Assembly (NCBI RefSeq): GCF_014653175.1
Contig: NZ_BNAG01000001.1
Coordinates: 992,001-1,056,000, forward strand
Source of the DNA: Roseivirga thermotolerans
GTDB lineage: Bacteria > Bacteroidota > Bacteroidia > Cytophagales > Cyclobacteriaceae
Direction of reading: 5' to 3'
DNA length: 64,000 nucleotides
The translations under genes were made by a program, and so were the position numbers. Under the pieces are notes generated by a model. It was not told the DNA's origin, searched no databases, and worked only from the letters and a program-made list of their open reading frames with translations. Numbering within the stretch: the stretch's first letter is position 1; each line of letters starts with the position of its first letter. Below, piece after piece: positions 53,984-62,746 of this stretch.

Positions 53984-54349
53984 ATGAGAAACCTGTTTGT
54001 CCTTTATTTAGCTCTTATTCTCAGCACGTCCTGCTCAAGAACCTCTCAAGATCAGGACCTGCTCAACAAAGCCTACCAGAAGCAGCAAGAAGTTATTGTG
54101 CTCATAGGTTCGCTCAAAGAAAAGCTTAAGGCTGTCAACTATGCGGAAAAAGACAGCCTGCTTCAGGTAGTTCATAACCTGGAAGAAACCCTGTTCGAAA
54201 TACCCGGTTATTCGCTCAAGCTTCCCGGCCACGAGGGCCACAGTCATAATCATAGACCCCTAAACCTGAGCCACAAAGAAATCTATCAGGTGCAGGTAGA
54301 AATGTATAATCAGCTCAACCACATAGAACAACTGGTAACCATCCGATGA
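53984..54349 (+). CDS. Histidine-rich lipoprotein
   Basis: 121 residues. A lipoprotein signal ([11 protein letters not shown], Cys17) precedes a helical domain (about 22-72) and a histidine motif GHEGHSHNH (His 83, 86, 88, 90), then a second helix ([21 protein letters not shown]). Clustered histidines in a periplasmic lipoprotein suggest a Zn/Ni/Cu-binding site. No known family recognised. It sits in the COG0523 operon and overlaps that gene by four bases (ATGA). Confidence 0.72.
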   Translation: MRNLFVLYLALILSTSCSRTSQDQDLLNKAYQKQQEVIVLIGSLKEKLKAVNYAEKDSLLQVVHNLEETLFEIPGYSLKLPGHEGHSHNHRPLNLSHKEIYQVQVEMYNQLNHIEQLVTIR

Positions 54350-55542
54350 ATAAATTACCCGTAACCGTATTGTCAGGCTTTTTAGGAGCCGGCAAAACCA
54401 CCTTGCTCAATCATGTGCTACACAACAAAGAAGGCCTGCGCGTGGCCGTAATTGTCAATGACATGAGCGAAGTAAACATTGATGCTGAATTGGTAAAACA
54501 GGGCAACACCTTGAGCAGAACTGATGAAAAGCTTGTGGAAATGAGCAACGGCTGCATTTGTTGTACCTTGAGGGAAGACCTTATAGAAGAAGTAGCCAAA
54601 CTGGCACTCGAAGGCAAATATGACTACCTGCTTATTGAGAGTACCGGAATTTCCGAGCCGCTTCCCGTAGCGCAAACCTTTTGGTTCGAGAGTGATGAGC
54701 TGGATGTAAACCTCTCAGACATTTGCACTCTAGATACCATGGTTACCGTGGTAGATGCCTTTAACTTTTTAAAAGACTTTGGTTCGTCAGATACTATTGC
54801 CGGCAGAGAAATGAACGATGACGAAGACCAAAGGACCATAGTAAACCTACTCACCGACCAGGTAGAGTTTGCCGATGTAATCTTGATAAACAAGGTCGAT
54901 TTGGTGAGTAAAGACCAGCTTAAGCTCCTCAAAGGCCTAATGAAAAAGCTAAACCCCAAAGCTAAAATTATTGAAACGGAGTTTGGGAGAGTACCACTGC
55001 CAACCATTATGGGAACCAAGCAGTTCGACTACGAAACCACCTCTCAGTCGGCTGGCTGGATACAGGAGCTTGAAAATGAACACAAGCCAGAAACGGAAGA
55101 ATACGGAATCAGCTCCTTTGTTTTTAGGGATAAAAGGCCGTTTCATCCCCAACGATTTTGGAATTACGTTTCCATGTTCTGGCCAGCGAACATCGTCCGT
55201 AGCAAAGGACTCTTTTGGCTGGCCTCCCGGCCAGACGAAGCACTGACCTGGAGTCAGGCCGGAGGTTCGCTTCGGGCCGATTTTGCCGGGGTTTGGTGGT
55301 GTTCCATGCCCTTTGAGCAAAGAGTTCGCTACGAGGCATTTGTAGAAAATAAAGCCCGCATAGAGGCTGGCTGGAACAAGCTCTATGGCGACAGAAAGAA
55401 CGAATTGGTAATCATTGGTCAAAACCTCGACTCTGAGCAAATTAATTCAGAGCTACGGAACTGCCTTTGTACTCCAGACGAGATAGAAGCTTGGCAAAGT
55501 AAGAAACCATTTGTGGATCCGTGGCCAATACATGTAGACTAA
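54346..55542 (+). CDS. COG0523/CobW-family metallochaperone GTPase (ZigA-like)
   Basis: 398 residues of the G3E GTPase family. The P-loop is [16 protein letters not shown], the metal-binding CxCC motif is [12 protein letters not shown] (Cys 70, 72, 73), the switch region includes [18 protein letters not shown], and the nucleotide specificity motif is ILINKVDL. The C-terminal CobW_C domain contains [12 protein letters not shown]. Zinc-responsive members (ZigA, YeiR, ZNG1 types) deliver zinc to client enzymes when zinc is scarce. It lies fourth in the operon behind a Zur-like operator. CobW (cobalt) function is an alternative, but no cobalamin genes are near. Confidence 0.93.
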   Translation: MNKLPVTVLSGFLGAGKTTLLNHVLHNKEGLRVAVIVNDMSEVNIDAELVKQGNTLSRTDEKLVEMSNGCICCTLREDLIEEVAKLALEGKYDYLLIESTGISEPLPVAQTFWFESDELDVNLSDICTLDTMVTVVDAFNFLKDFGSSDTIAGREMNDDEDQRTIVNLLTDQVEFADVILINKVDLVSKDQLKLLKGLMKKLNPKAKIIETEFGRVPLPTIMGTKQFDYETTSQSAGWIQELENEHKPETEEYGISSFVFRDKRPFHPQRFWNYVSMFWPANIVRSKGLFWLASRPDEALTWSQAGGSLRADFAGVWWCSMPFEQRVRYEAFVENKARIEAGWNKLYGDRKNELVIIGQNLDSEQINSELRNCLCTPDEIEAWQSKKPFVDPWPIHVD

Positions 55543-55546
55543 CGCT

Positions 55547-56419
55547 ATGAAAAGACTCTTTATACACAGCTGCCTTATACTCGTGCTGGCCTCCTGTGCC
55601 GGTACGCAACGGCTAAACCTTGCTTCTAAATCGGATTTGTGGAATATGTCCCATCTCTCCGAAGCCGAGTATCGGATGGCCAATGAGCTGCTCAGTTTTG
55701 GGCTTGAACATGAGGCGCTTTACACCCTGCTGGATACACTCAAACCAATCAGTAGCCTGGGATTTCCCCTTTCTTACCCATTGGCCAAAAGTGGTGAGCA
55801 GCACGATGGAGATGAGGACGTGGTAGACCTGATGTCTGACTCAACCCAAATGGCCTTTGCCGAACTTACACAATGGAATAAGGTGTTGAGTAGCCTTTCA
55901 AATGAGTACTTTTCCTTCCACTTAATTCCCTTTAAAAACACCTACCGGGGCAAGCGGAACCTTCAATTGTTGGTTTGCCGCAGAGACTTAATGGTCAAAC
56001 TGCTTAGCGAAAAGGCAGAGTTTTTTGGCCAGTGGGGTTTTACAAGCAATTCAGATCCGGCTACAGTGCTTACCACCATTGAATATGAAAGCCGGAATGA
56101 CCGCTACCGTGCCTACGGTTATCTTTTTGGTTATCCGGACCATGCCGTAGACTTTTTTGTTGAAGCCTCCATTAGTCAGGAGCAAACAGGAAACTTTGTG
56201 GAACGTAACTTCTTCCACATGCCCGTTGCTGTGATGCAAGACGGATATTTTACATATGCCTTACCCAAAGACTACACGCCAAGCCGGTCCGATTCTGCGA
56301 TATATCGTGCGGCTTTGAGCACCTTGCAGCGCTATGAAATGCTCAAGCCAAGATATATCGATTCTACAGGTCGTTTAGAGGCAATTCGTTTATTGTCTGA
56401 TAGTTGGAACAAACTCTAA
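55547..56419 (+). CDS. Hypothetical lipoprotein, last gene of the metal operon
   Basis: 290 residues. A lipoprotein signal (IHSCLILVLASC, Cys17 region) precedes a mature protein with no family I recognise. It holds helix-rich stretches (SEAEYRMANELLSFGLEHEALYTLLDTLKP), an acidic loop (HDGDEDVVDLM) that could bind a cation, and a strand-rich part (RYRAYGYLFGYPDHAVDFFVEASI). It starts four bases after the COG0523 stop, so it is probably co-transcribed. No paralogue in the window. Function unknown; a surface or periplasmic metal-related role is inferred from position only. Confidence 0.72.
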   Translation: MKRLFIHSCLILVLASCAGTQRLNLASKSDLWNMSHLSEAEYRMANELLSFGLEHEALYTLLDTLKPISSLGFPLSYPLAKSGEQHDGDEDVVDLMSDSTQMAFAELTQWNKVLSSLSNEYFSFHLIPFKNTYRGKRNLQLLVCRRDLMVKLLSEKAEFFGQWGFTSNSDPATVLTTIEYESRNDRYRAYGYLFGYPDHAVDFFVEASISQEQTGNFVERNFFHMPVAVMQDGYFTYALPKDYTPSRSDSAIYRAALSTLQRYEMLKPRYIDSTGRLEAIRLLSDSWNKL

Positions 56420-56470
56420 TATGCCCGATGGTATAGCCATGCAGCCACTCCTCAATTAAGGCGAAATCAT

Positions 56471-56491
56471 TTTTGCATCGTTGTTGCAAAA
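56471..56491. promoter_or_regulatory. Zur-like operator 2
   Basis: TTTTGCATC-GTT-GTTGCAAAA, a near-perfect palindrome with 9-bp arms and one mismatch (core 56474-56488). It covers the TTG at 56484-56486, a likely -33 element. Confidence 0.6.
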
Positions 56492-56513
56492 ACAAAATAA
56501 GTTTTCATACTTG
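56484..56513 (+). promoter_or_regulatory. Promoter of the ABC/DUF5916 operon
   Basis: TTG (56484-56486), a 19-base spacer and CATACTTG (56506-56513) fit the phylum promoter with mismatches. The -33 element falls in operator 2 and the -7 element runs into operator 3. Confidence 0.4.
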
Positions 56514-56527
56514 CATCATTGTTGCAA
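56511..56527. promoter_or_regulatory. Zur-like operator 3
   Basis: TTGCATC-ATT-GTTGCAA, centre 38 bases after operator 2, ending two bases before the ABC ATPase start codon. The core is 56512-56526 with one arm mismatch. Confidence 0.6.
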
Positions 56528-56529
56528 AA

Positions 56530-57240
56530 ATGAAAGACATGCTGCACGCAGTAAATCTCACAAAAAAGTATCAGGAGCATTTGGCTTTAGACGACCTCAA
56601 CTTATCCATTGAGCCGGGAGATATCTATTGCCTTTTAGGCGCCAATGGAGCCGGAAAATCGACCACAATTAATCTCTTTCTCAATTTTATTGCACCAACC
56701 AGCGGCAAAGCGGTAATCGATAAGTTTGAAGTAACGGAAAACCCTCAGGCCACCAGAAAGCTGATAGCTTATATTCCTGAAAACCTGGTTCTATACAATG
56801 AACTAAGTGGCTTGGAAAACCTTGAATATTTTGTAGGTCTGGCAGGCATGAAGTACCACCAGGAGCAACTGGTGGGCTTTCTAAAAGAGGCCGGCCTTCA
56901 GGTTGAGGCTTATAAAAAAAGAGTAAAGGCATATTCTAAAGGAATGCGCCAAAAGGTGGGAGTGGCCATGGCCATAGCCAAGAGAGCAAAGGTGCTCTTG
57001 CTCGATGAACCAACCTCCGGACTAGACCCAAAGGCCAGCAACGAATTTTCGGAGTTGCTACTTCGCCTAAGCAAGCAAAACGTAGCCACTCTAATGGCTA
57101 CCCACGATCTGTTCAGGGCCAAAGAGACAGGTACCAACATTGGCATTATGAAGTCGGGTAAGCTGGTTGAACAACTCTCTACCGAAGAAATTAACCATAG
57201 CGATCTGGAAAAACTGTATCTCAACCACATGAGTAATTGA
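56530..57240 (+). CDS. ABC transporter ATP-binding protein
   Basis: 236 residues from the ATG at 56530 (MKDMLHAVNLTKKY); the frame is open 19 codons further upstream, but that part is operator sequence. Walker A GANGAGKSTT, Q-loop region LIAYIPENLVLY, signature AYSKGMRQKVGVAMAIAK, Walker B VLLLDEPTSGLDP and the switch His ATHDLF are all intact, so it is a functional ABC ATPase of the ABC-2 exporter class (CcmA-like). The two permease genes follow by three bases and then one base. It opens an operon preceded by two Zur-like operators. Confidence 0.93.
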   Translation: MKDMLHAVNLTKKYQEHLALDDLNLSIEPGDIYCLLGANGAGKSTTINLFLNFIAPTSGKAVIDKFEVTENPQATRKLIAYIPENLVLYNELSGLENLEYFVGLAGMKYHQEQLVGFLKEAGLQVEAYKKRVKAYSKGMRQKVGVAMAIAKRAKVLLLDEPTSGLDPKASNEFSELLLRLSKQNVATLMATHDLFRAKETGTNIGIMKSGKLVEQLSTEEINHSDLEKLYLNHMSN

Positions 57241-57243
57241 AAG

Positions 57244-58632
57244 ATGGTATTTCTGGTTGCAGCTAAAGAAATCAAAGAGATCGTAAGGTCGGGGCAGTTT
57301 AAATGGATGCTGGGCATAGTGGTATTGCTCAGCATGGTGGCCACATACATTAGCCACGTGCACTGGCAAGAAAAAAATCGGCAGCGCATTGAGGCTGCAA
57401 ATCAGGCCAGAGAACTATGGTTGGCTCAAGGCTCTACCAACCCGCACAATGCGGCTCATTATGGCACCTTTGCTTTCAAACCTCAGTTTCCGCTGGCGCT
57501 AATAGACCCCGGGGTAGAGAAGTATACCGGAGTGTCTATTTTTCTGGAAGCCCACTCCAGAAATGAGGCTGACCATGTAGCTGCGGCCGATCAAACCGGG
57601 CTCTCACGCTTTGGAGACCTGACCCCCGATTTTGTTTTACTCTTTATTGTACCCCTAATGATTATTGCCCTGGGGCACCAGTCGGTTACCAAAGAAAAGG
57701 AACAGGGAACGCTGAAAATCATTAAGACTCAGGGAATAAGCAACAGGCAACTTATAGCCGGCAAATGGCTGGGCAACTACCTGCCCGTGGCCATGCTCAC
57801 TACCTGCCTGTTTGTGGTGGCGGCTTTATTTATCGGAGAATTTGACTGGAAGTTTCTGGCCACTCTATGGTTGGTTTATCTGGCCTATTTTGCCATAGTC
57901 AACAGTATTACCCTTGTTGTTTCCTCATTAACAAATAGCTCGGGTATTTCATTGGTTACATTACTAGCAATTTGGATTTGTAGCTGTCTGGCGGTTCCAA
58001 AAATCGCCAGCAGCTACACCAATGAAAAACATCCCTATCCTACCCGGCAAGAGTTCGAGGCGGCTATTGCCGAAGACAAGAAAAAAGGCCTGGATGGACA
58101 CGACCCCTGGAGTGAAGCATCTAAAAAATTGGAACGAGAGACCTTGGAGGCCTATCAGGTAAATAAACTGGAAGACCTGCCTTTCAATTTCGATGCTTTT
58201 CGAATGCAAAAGGGAGAAGAGCATGAGGCCGAAATTTACTTTAAGCACAACGAGAGACTAAAGGAGGTTCATAAAGAGCAAACCACGGTATATCAAAAGC
58301 TGGCCGTTCTTTCTCCCTTTCTGCCTACCCGCTTCATGTCCATGTCTTTGGCCCACACCGACTACTCCACCCATTGGCACTTTGCCGATGAAGCCGAAAA
58401 GCATCGCATAAAAATGCAGGAGATTTTGAATACCAACTTTGCTGAAAACTCCAGGCTAGGAGAGTGGGGATATAAGGCCGATGCTTCGTTGCTCTCCGAG
58501 ATACCTGAGTTCCATTTTGAGGCGCTCGATTTTAACGAAGTGATGAGTGCCAATAGCAGCAATCTCGGCATTCTCACTGCCTGGCTGCTGGCATCATTTG
58601 GTCTGTTAATTTTTGCTTCAACCCGCATTTAA
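57244..58632 (+). CDS. ABC-2 type permease, DUF3526 family (first subunit)
   Basis: 462 residues. An N-terminal anchor helix (MLGIVVLLSMVATYISHVHW) is followed by a long extracytoplasmic region and a membrane domain with LLFIVPLMIIALGHQSVTKEKEQGTLKIIKTQGISNRQLIAGKWLGNYLPV, the ABC-2 permease hallmark. A large soluble loop (about 255-430) contains His residues (KHPYPTRQE, HDPWSEA, HEAEIYFKHNE). A final helix ends FGLLIFASTRI. It pairs with the next gene as a heteromeric exporter. Exported substrate unknown; position suggests metal stress. Confidence 0.85.
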   Translation: MVFLVAAKEIKEIVRSGQFKWMLGIVVLLSMVATYISHVHWQEKNRQRIEAANQARELWLAQGSTNPHNAAHYGTFAFKPQFPLALIDPGVEKYTGVSIFLEAHSRNEADHVAAADQTGLSRFGDLTPDFVLLFIVPLMIIALGHQSVTKEKEQGTLKIIKTQGISNRQLIAGKWLGNYLPVAMLTTCLFVVAALFIGEFDWKFLATLWLVYLAYFAIVNSITLVVSSLTNSSGISLVTLLAIWICSCLAVPKIASSYTNEKHPYPTRQEFEAAIAEDKKKGLDGHDPWSEASKKLERETLEAYQVNKLEDLPFNFDAFRMQKGEEHEAEIYFKHNERLKEVHKEQTTVYQKLAVLSPFLPTRFMSMSLAHTDYSTHWHFADEAEKHRIKMQEILNTNFAENSRLGEWGYKADASLLSEIPEFHFEALDFNEVMSANSSNLGILTAWLLASFGLLIFASTRI

Positions 58633-58633
58633 T

Positions 58634-60034
58634 ATGGTCAACCTGAACATTCGTCATGAATTAAAACTTTTGAGCCGAAACTTCTGGTTTGTTTCACTCA
58701 GTCTTGTGCTGGTGTTACTTTGTCTCTATGCCGGTCACAATGGGTTAAAGCATTATGAAAGAAGGACGGCCGATCAGCAAGAAGCCCTGGCTGCTCAGCA
58801 GGCCAAAGAGCAGCTCATCAAAGAGGTGGCCCTAACCCTAAGTAAGGGAGAAGAGCATCCCAATGCCTACAGGCTTTCACCAATGAACCTGGCCATTTCC
58901 ACCGGACGCCTGGGTACCATGCCGGCCACCCAAATGAGCAAGCTAGCCATAGGGCAAAGCGACCTATACACTCACCAACTGAAAATTGCTCTCAACGAAG
59001 ATTTGGCTACTCTGAGCTTCAATGAACTTAACAATCCGGTGCAATTGCTCTTTGGAAACTTCGATTTGGCCTTTGTGCTAACCTACCTTGTACCTCTTAT
59101 AATTATTGCGTTCACCTACAACTTGCGTACCCGGGAGTTAGAATCCGGTCGGTTAAAACTGTTGGCTTCGAATCCTATCAAAATAAATCTATGGTTGTTG
59201 CAGCGGTTCATTATCCGTTATTTCTTCCTGTTACTCATACTCACTGCGATTCTCCTGGCCACGGTTCTTATCGCCCGCACAGGTTTTAGTATGCAGTTGT
59301 TAGTTTTCTTTCTACTCACTTATGCCTATCTGGCTTTTTGGTTTGCCATCTCTTACTTGGCGAACCTCTTGGGGAGATCTTCGGCCAGAAATGCCGTTTC
59401 TATGCTCTCTCTATGGATTCTACTGGTACTGGTTGTACCCACTGTGATCAATCAGGCTGCTAATACGGTGTATCCCATGCCTTCCAGAGTAAAGTTGCTC
59501 AATGAGATTCGGCAGACTAAAAAGGAGCTAAGTAAGGAGCAGAATAAAGTGCTGGATGAGTACCTACGAAACCATCCGGAACTGATAAGCAACAAAGGAG
59601 AGAATGCTTATGGTTATTGGCAAGGCTATTTTGCCAGCCAGGAACTTACAGAAAAACGGCTCGCCCCGCTTATTGAAAGGTTCGATGCACAGCTAGCCAA
59701 ACAGCAAAGATGGGTAAATGCCTGGGGGATTCTAAGCCCGGCTGTCATGTTTCACGATGGAGCCACTCGGCTGGCCGGCACCTCTTCTGCACATTACGAA
59801 CAGTTCAAAGATTATGTAAGGTCTTTTAGCTTGAACTGGAGAGCCCATTTTATGCCCTTCGTGTTCAAAAATGAAATGCTCGGATTGCAAGAGCTCGACA
59901 ACCTGCCGGAGTTTCAGTTCCGATCGAGGAGCCGTACAGCTGGCGTATTTATGAATATATCTGTTTTACTAGTTTTTTCTGCTTTGACGGTGATTTGGGG
60001 GCTTGCATTAGAGGGTAAACGTCAGCTTATATGA
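58634..60034 (+). CDS. ABC-2 type permease, DUF3526 family (second subunit)
   Basis: 466 residues from the ATG at 58634, one base after the previous stop; a TTG seven codons upstream is unlikely. It has the same layout as its neighbour: anchor helix (FWFVSLSLVLVLLCLYAGHNG), VLTYLVPLIIIAFTYNLRTRELESGRLKLLASNPIKINLWLLQRF, four or five further helices, and a large soluble loop with SKEQNKVLDEYLRNHPELI. The two permeases probably arose by duplication. The next gene, a barrel protein, starts 11 bases downstream. Confidence 0.83.
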   Translation: MVNLNIRHELKLLSRNFWFVSLSLVLVLLCLYAGHNGLKHYERRTADQQEALAAQQAKEQLIKEVALTLSKGEEHPNAYRLSPMNLAISTGRLGTMPATQMSKLAIGQSDLYTHQLKIALNEDLATLSFNELNNPVQLLFGNFDLAFVLTYLVPLIIIAFTYNLRTRELESGRLKLLASNPIKINLWLLQRFIIRYFFLLLILTAILLATVLIARTGFSMQLLVFFLLTYAYLAFWFAISYLANLLGRSSARNAVSMLSLWILLVLVVPTVINQAANTVYPMPSRVKLLNEIRQTKKELSKEQNKVLDEYLRNHPELISNKGENAYGYWQGYFASQELTEKRLAPLIERFDAQLAKQQRWVNAWGILSPAVMFHDGATRLAGTSSAHYEQFKDYVRSFSLNWRAHFMPFVFKNEMLGLQELDNLPEFQFRSRSRTAGVFMNISVLLVFSALTVIWGLALEGKRQLI

Positions 60035-60044
60035 ACCCAACCCA

Positions 60045-62252
60045 ATGAAACTTTATTCCCTGTTTTTTCTCTTTCTCTTTTGGTCAACCGCCTTGACTGC
60101 GCAGCAAGCAGACGGAAACTTTTCGCCTCCAAAAGAAAAAGAGGTTGTTCGGGCAATTCGGGCAAAAGGAGCCATTAAAATTGATGGCAAGCTAAACGAA
60201 AGCGATTGGCAAAGGGCTGTACCCATTGCTGATTTCTTTAGAATGGAGCCAAGGCAGGGAGGAGCGTATCGGTACAAAACGCAAGTGCGAGTACTTTTTG
60301 ATGATAAATACCTGTATGTAGGGGCATTTTGTGCCGATAGCTTAGGCAAACGAGGCATTCGCGTTCAGGATTTAAGGCGTGATTTCAGCTGGGGAGAAAA
60401 TGATATTTTCGGCATACAACTAGACCCACAAAACCTAAAGCAATATGCCGTTGCCTTCCAGACCACACCTTATGGCAATCAGCGAGACCTGCAGAACTTT
60501 AATGACCAGAGCACAGACAACGACTGGAATGCTCTTTGGACGGTGCGAACCTTTCAGGCCGATGAGGGCTACTATACCGAATTTGCCATTCCTTTTAAGT
60601 CGCTACGGTACGATTTGCCCATAAAAGGTGAGGAGGTAATCTGGGGTATTACGTTTACCCGTCTGGCCAGAAGGGACTATGAACAAACCGTTTTTCCGGC
60701 CATTCCACAGTCGTTTAGTCCATACCGAATGACTTACGCAGCGCAGTTGAAAGGATTGGAGCTGCCGGAGCCAAGCGCTAATGTGCGTGTGGAACCCTAT
60801 GCTTTGTTTCAATATGAAAACCAAACGGAGGACGGTGCAAAAACTACCGAGAGTAGTTTTAAACTGGGTGGAGACGCTAAGTGGGCTGTGAACCCCAATA
60901 CGGTAGTAGACCTTACCTTCAATACAGACTTTGCTCAGGCCGATGTAGACAGGGCCGTAAACAATCTGGAGAGGTTCAATATCTTCTTTCCTGAGCGAAG
61001 GCAATTTTTTCTGGAAAACTCAGGGATATGGTCTGGCAGTTATCAGTTTGCCATTAGGCCTTTTTTTAGTCGAAAAATTGGTTTGGCCGGTGATTTCAAT
61101 GCGCAGCCGGCCCCCATTGATGTGGGTGTAAGGTATACTCAACGAGACGAGAAACAGACACTGGCCGGCATGTATATTCATCAGGCCGCTACAGACATTT
61201 CGCAGGCCGCCAACTTTGGTGTACTGAGATATGCCCATAACTACGGCAAGGAGAACAACGTGGGCTTTATGTTTACACACCGACTCAATGAAAGCTCAGA
61301 GTCGCTAAATAGAGAAACCCAAAACAATTCCACATGGACCATAGACGGGCTCATTAGACCTTCCGATCAGTGGACGGTAAATTACCTTGCTTCTGTTTCT
61401 ACCGATTATGAAAAGGGTGATCTGGGTTTTGCCGGAAGGTTCTTTGCCGGAAGACAGGCTAATAAGTCTTACTGGGGCTGGGTAACCGAGTACATAGACC
61501 AATCCTACAACCCGGCCATGGGATTTATAAGCCAGAGCAATGTAATCAGGCATAACCCCGGAGGCTACTGGATTGTGAGACCCAAAAAACTGAAGTGGAT
61601 AAGAAGGTGGGATCCGGGGCTGTTTGTGAATTATTATCACGATGCCAACGATCCGGGCAGTTTTCAGCAAGCCAGTCTTTACCTCTTTCCCATATATGTG
61701 TTTTTTACTGATGGAAGCTTTGTGGAATACGCCATTACACCCACCTGGCAGAACATCAACTTTAGCTTTGCCCCATTGGGTATTGCTATTCCGCAAGAGG
61801 AGTTCTTTTATGTGAGGCACGATATCAATATTAGAACCGATCAGTCTAAGAAGTGGTCGCTTAGCGGAAGCTATGAGTGGGGTGAATTTTACAATGGAAG
61901 ACAGAAAAAGGTAGTAGGAGGAGCAAGAGTAGCCCCTTCTCCTCACTTTGCCTTAAACGTTGACTATGAATACATTCTACTTGAAGAACTGGGTATTCTA
62001 CAACAAAATATGGAAACGCACTTAACCACTTTAGGTGCAAGACTGGCTGTGAACCCACGCATTCAAATGTCTTCTTTTTATCAGTACAATTCTTTCGATG
62101 ATCAGGGCAGATGGAATGTGCGTTTCAGTTGGGAGTATCAGCCCCTTTCATTTTTATACTTGGTTTTTAACAGCAACACCATTAGCACCCACGAGAGAGA
62201 CTTTCAGCAGCAACAAACCATTGCCAAACTCACTTTCTTAAAGCAGTTTTAG
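60045..62252 (+). CDS. DUF5916/CBM9-like outer-membrane barrel protein
   Basis: 735 residues, full length for DUF5916. A signal peptide (residues 1-19, LFFLFLFWSTALTA) precedes a CBM9-like domain (about 30-220: IKIDGKLNESDWQRAVPI and DDKYLYVGAFCADS). A DUF5916 barrel follows, with FNTDFAQADVDRAVNNLERFNIFFPERRQFFLENSGIWS as the hallmark, and ends in strand TIAKLTFLKQF. The last strand and the stop codon lie within a 28-bp direct repeat (62232-62259). It reads with the ABC genes behind the Zur-like operators. Substrate unknown. Confidence 0.88.
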   Translation: MKLYSLFFLFLFWSTALTAQQADGNFSPPKEKEVVRAIRAKGAIKIDGKLNESDWQRAVPIADFFRMEPRQGGAYRYKTQVRVLFDDKYLYVGAFCADSLGKRGIRVQDLRRDFSWGENDIFGIQLDPQNLKQYAVAFQTTPYGNQRDLQNFNDQSTDNDWNALWTVRTFQADEGYYTEFAIPFKSLRYDLPIKGEEVIWGITFTRLARRDYEQTVFPAIPQSFSPYRMTYAAQLKGLELPEPSANVRVEPYALFQYENQTEDGAKTTESSFKLGGDAKWAVNPNTVVDLTFNTDFAQADVDRAVNNLERFNIFFPERRQFFLENSGIWSGSYQFAIRPFFSRKIGLAGDFNAQPAPIDVGVRYTQRDEKQTLAGMYIHQAATDISQAANFGVLRYAHNYGKENNVGFMFTHRLNESSESLNRETQNNSTWTIDGLIRPSDQWTVNYLASVSTDYEKGDLGFAGRFFAGRQANKSYWGWVTEYIDQSYNPAMGFISQSNVIRHNPGGYWIVRPKKLKWIRRWDPGLFVNYYHDANDPGSFQQASLYLFPIYVFFTDGSFVEYAITPTWQNINFSFAPLGIAIPQEEFFYVRHDINIRTDQSKKWSLSGSYEWGEFYNGRQKKVVGGARVAPSPHFALNVDYEYILLEELGILQQNMETHLTTLGARLAVNPRIQMSSFYQYNSFDDQGRWNVRFSWEYQPLSFLYLVFNSNTISTHERDFQQQQTIAKLTFLKQF

Positions 62253-62259
62253 TTTAACA
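62232..62259 (+). repeat. 28-bp direct repeat, left copy
   Basis: Starts ACTTTCTTAAAGCAG and is identical over 28 bases to 62719-62746. It covers the last codons and stop of the DUF5916 gene. The two copies are 487 bases apart. Confidence 0.9.
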
Positions 62260-62277
62260 ACGGCCGCCATGAATCTT

Positions 62278-62303
62278 TTAAAACACAAACCAGAGTGTTT
62301 TAA
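62278..62303. terminator. Hairpin after the DUF5916 gene
   Basis: TTAAAACAC (62278-62286) and GTGTTTTAA (62295-62303) form a 9-bp stem with an 8-base loop, with T-rich sequence some bases later. Terminator function is plausible but the T-run is not adjacent. Confidence 0.4.
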
Positions 62304-62359
62304 GTAAGTAGTTTTTTTAACCGGCTTCTTACTATTTTCAGGAATAAAATAGAGCAGCT

Positions 62360-62668
62360 ATGGATTTATCAAAGGTTCGGCATTTACGGTCGAAAGATCT
62401 GTTAACACTGGTTTTGTATAGCTTTGCGGGGCTTTTTATACCTATAACATTATTCGTCTTCGTGCTGCTACTTTTAGGAGTTCCTCTTAACATAAACAAT
62501 CAAGAGTATATGGGAACAGATGCTATTTTATTCTCTATTCTATTTTTACCAATATCCACTCTATTCGGGGCTATTGTGTTTTGGGTTTATCTGGCCGTTG
62601 GGTGGAAGCTGATTCGCATAATCATTCCCTATTTAGGTTTTGGGTTTTCGGGGAAGCGCGCCAAATAG
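62360..62668 (+). CDS. Small membrane protein inside the repeat-flanked segment
   Basis: 102 residues with three hydrophobic segments (about 18-40, 52-74, 78-92) and a basic C-terminus (GKRAK). Start at the ATG 62360. No family recognised. It is the only gene between the two 28-bp repeats, so it was probably brought in by the insertion. Its T-rich composition resembles its flanks only partly. Confidence 0.6.
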   Translation: MDLSKVRHLRSKDLLTLVLYSFAGLFIPITLFVFVLLLLGVPLNINNQEYMGTDAILFSILFLPISTLFGAIVFWVYLAVGWKLIRIIIPYLGFGFSGKRAK

Positions 62669-62718
62669 GTTAGCAAAACTCTGCTTTAACGCGAATTGGC
62701 TCACTTCTAAGACTAGTT

Positions 62719-62746
62719 ACTTTCTTAAAGCAGTTTTAGTTTAACA
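62719..62746 (+). repeat. 28-bp direct repeat, right copy
   Basis: Identical to 62232-62259. It covers the stop codon of the convergent CDF gene (TAA at 62741-62743 on the minus strand). Confidence 0.9.

Noticed and set aside
56473-56529. Upstream extension of the ABC ATPase by 19 codons
   Set aside because: That sequence is the operator-promoter region and matches no ABC family N-terminus; ATG 56530 is the better start.
61305-61946. A 213-codon minus-strand frame inside the DUF5916 gene
   Set aside because: Antisense to the beta-barrel gene with no independent support.
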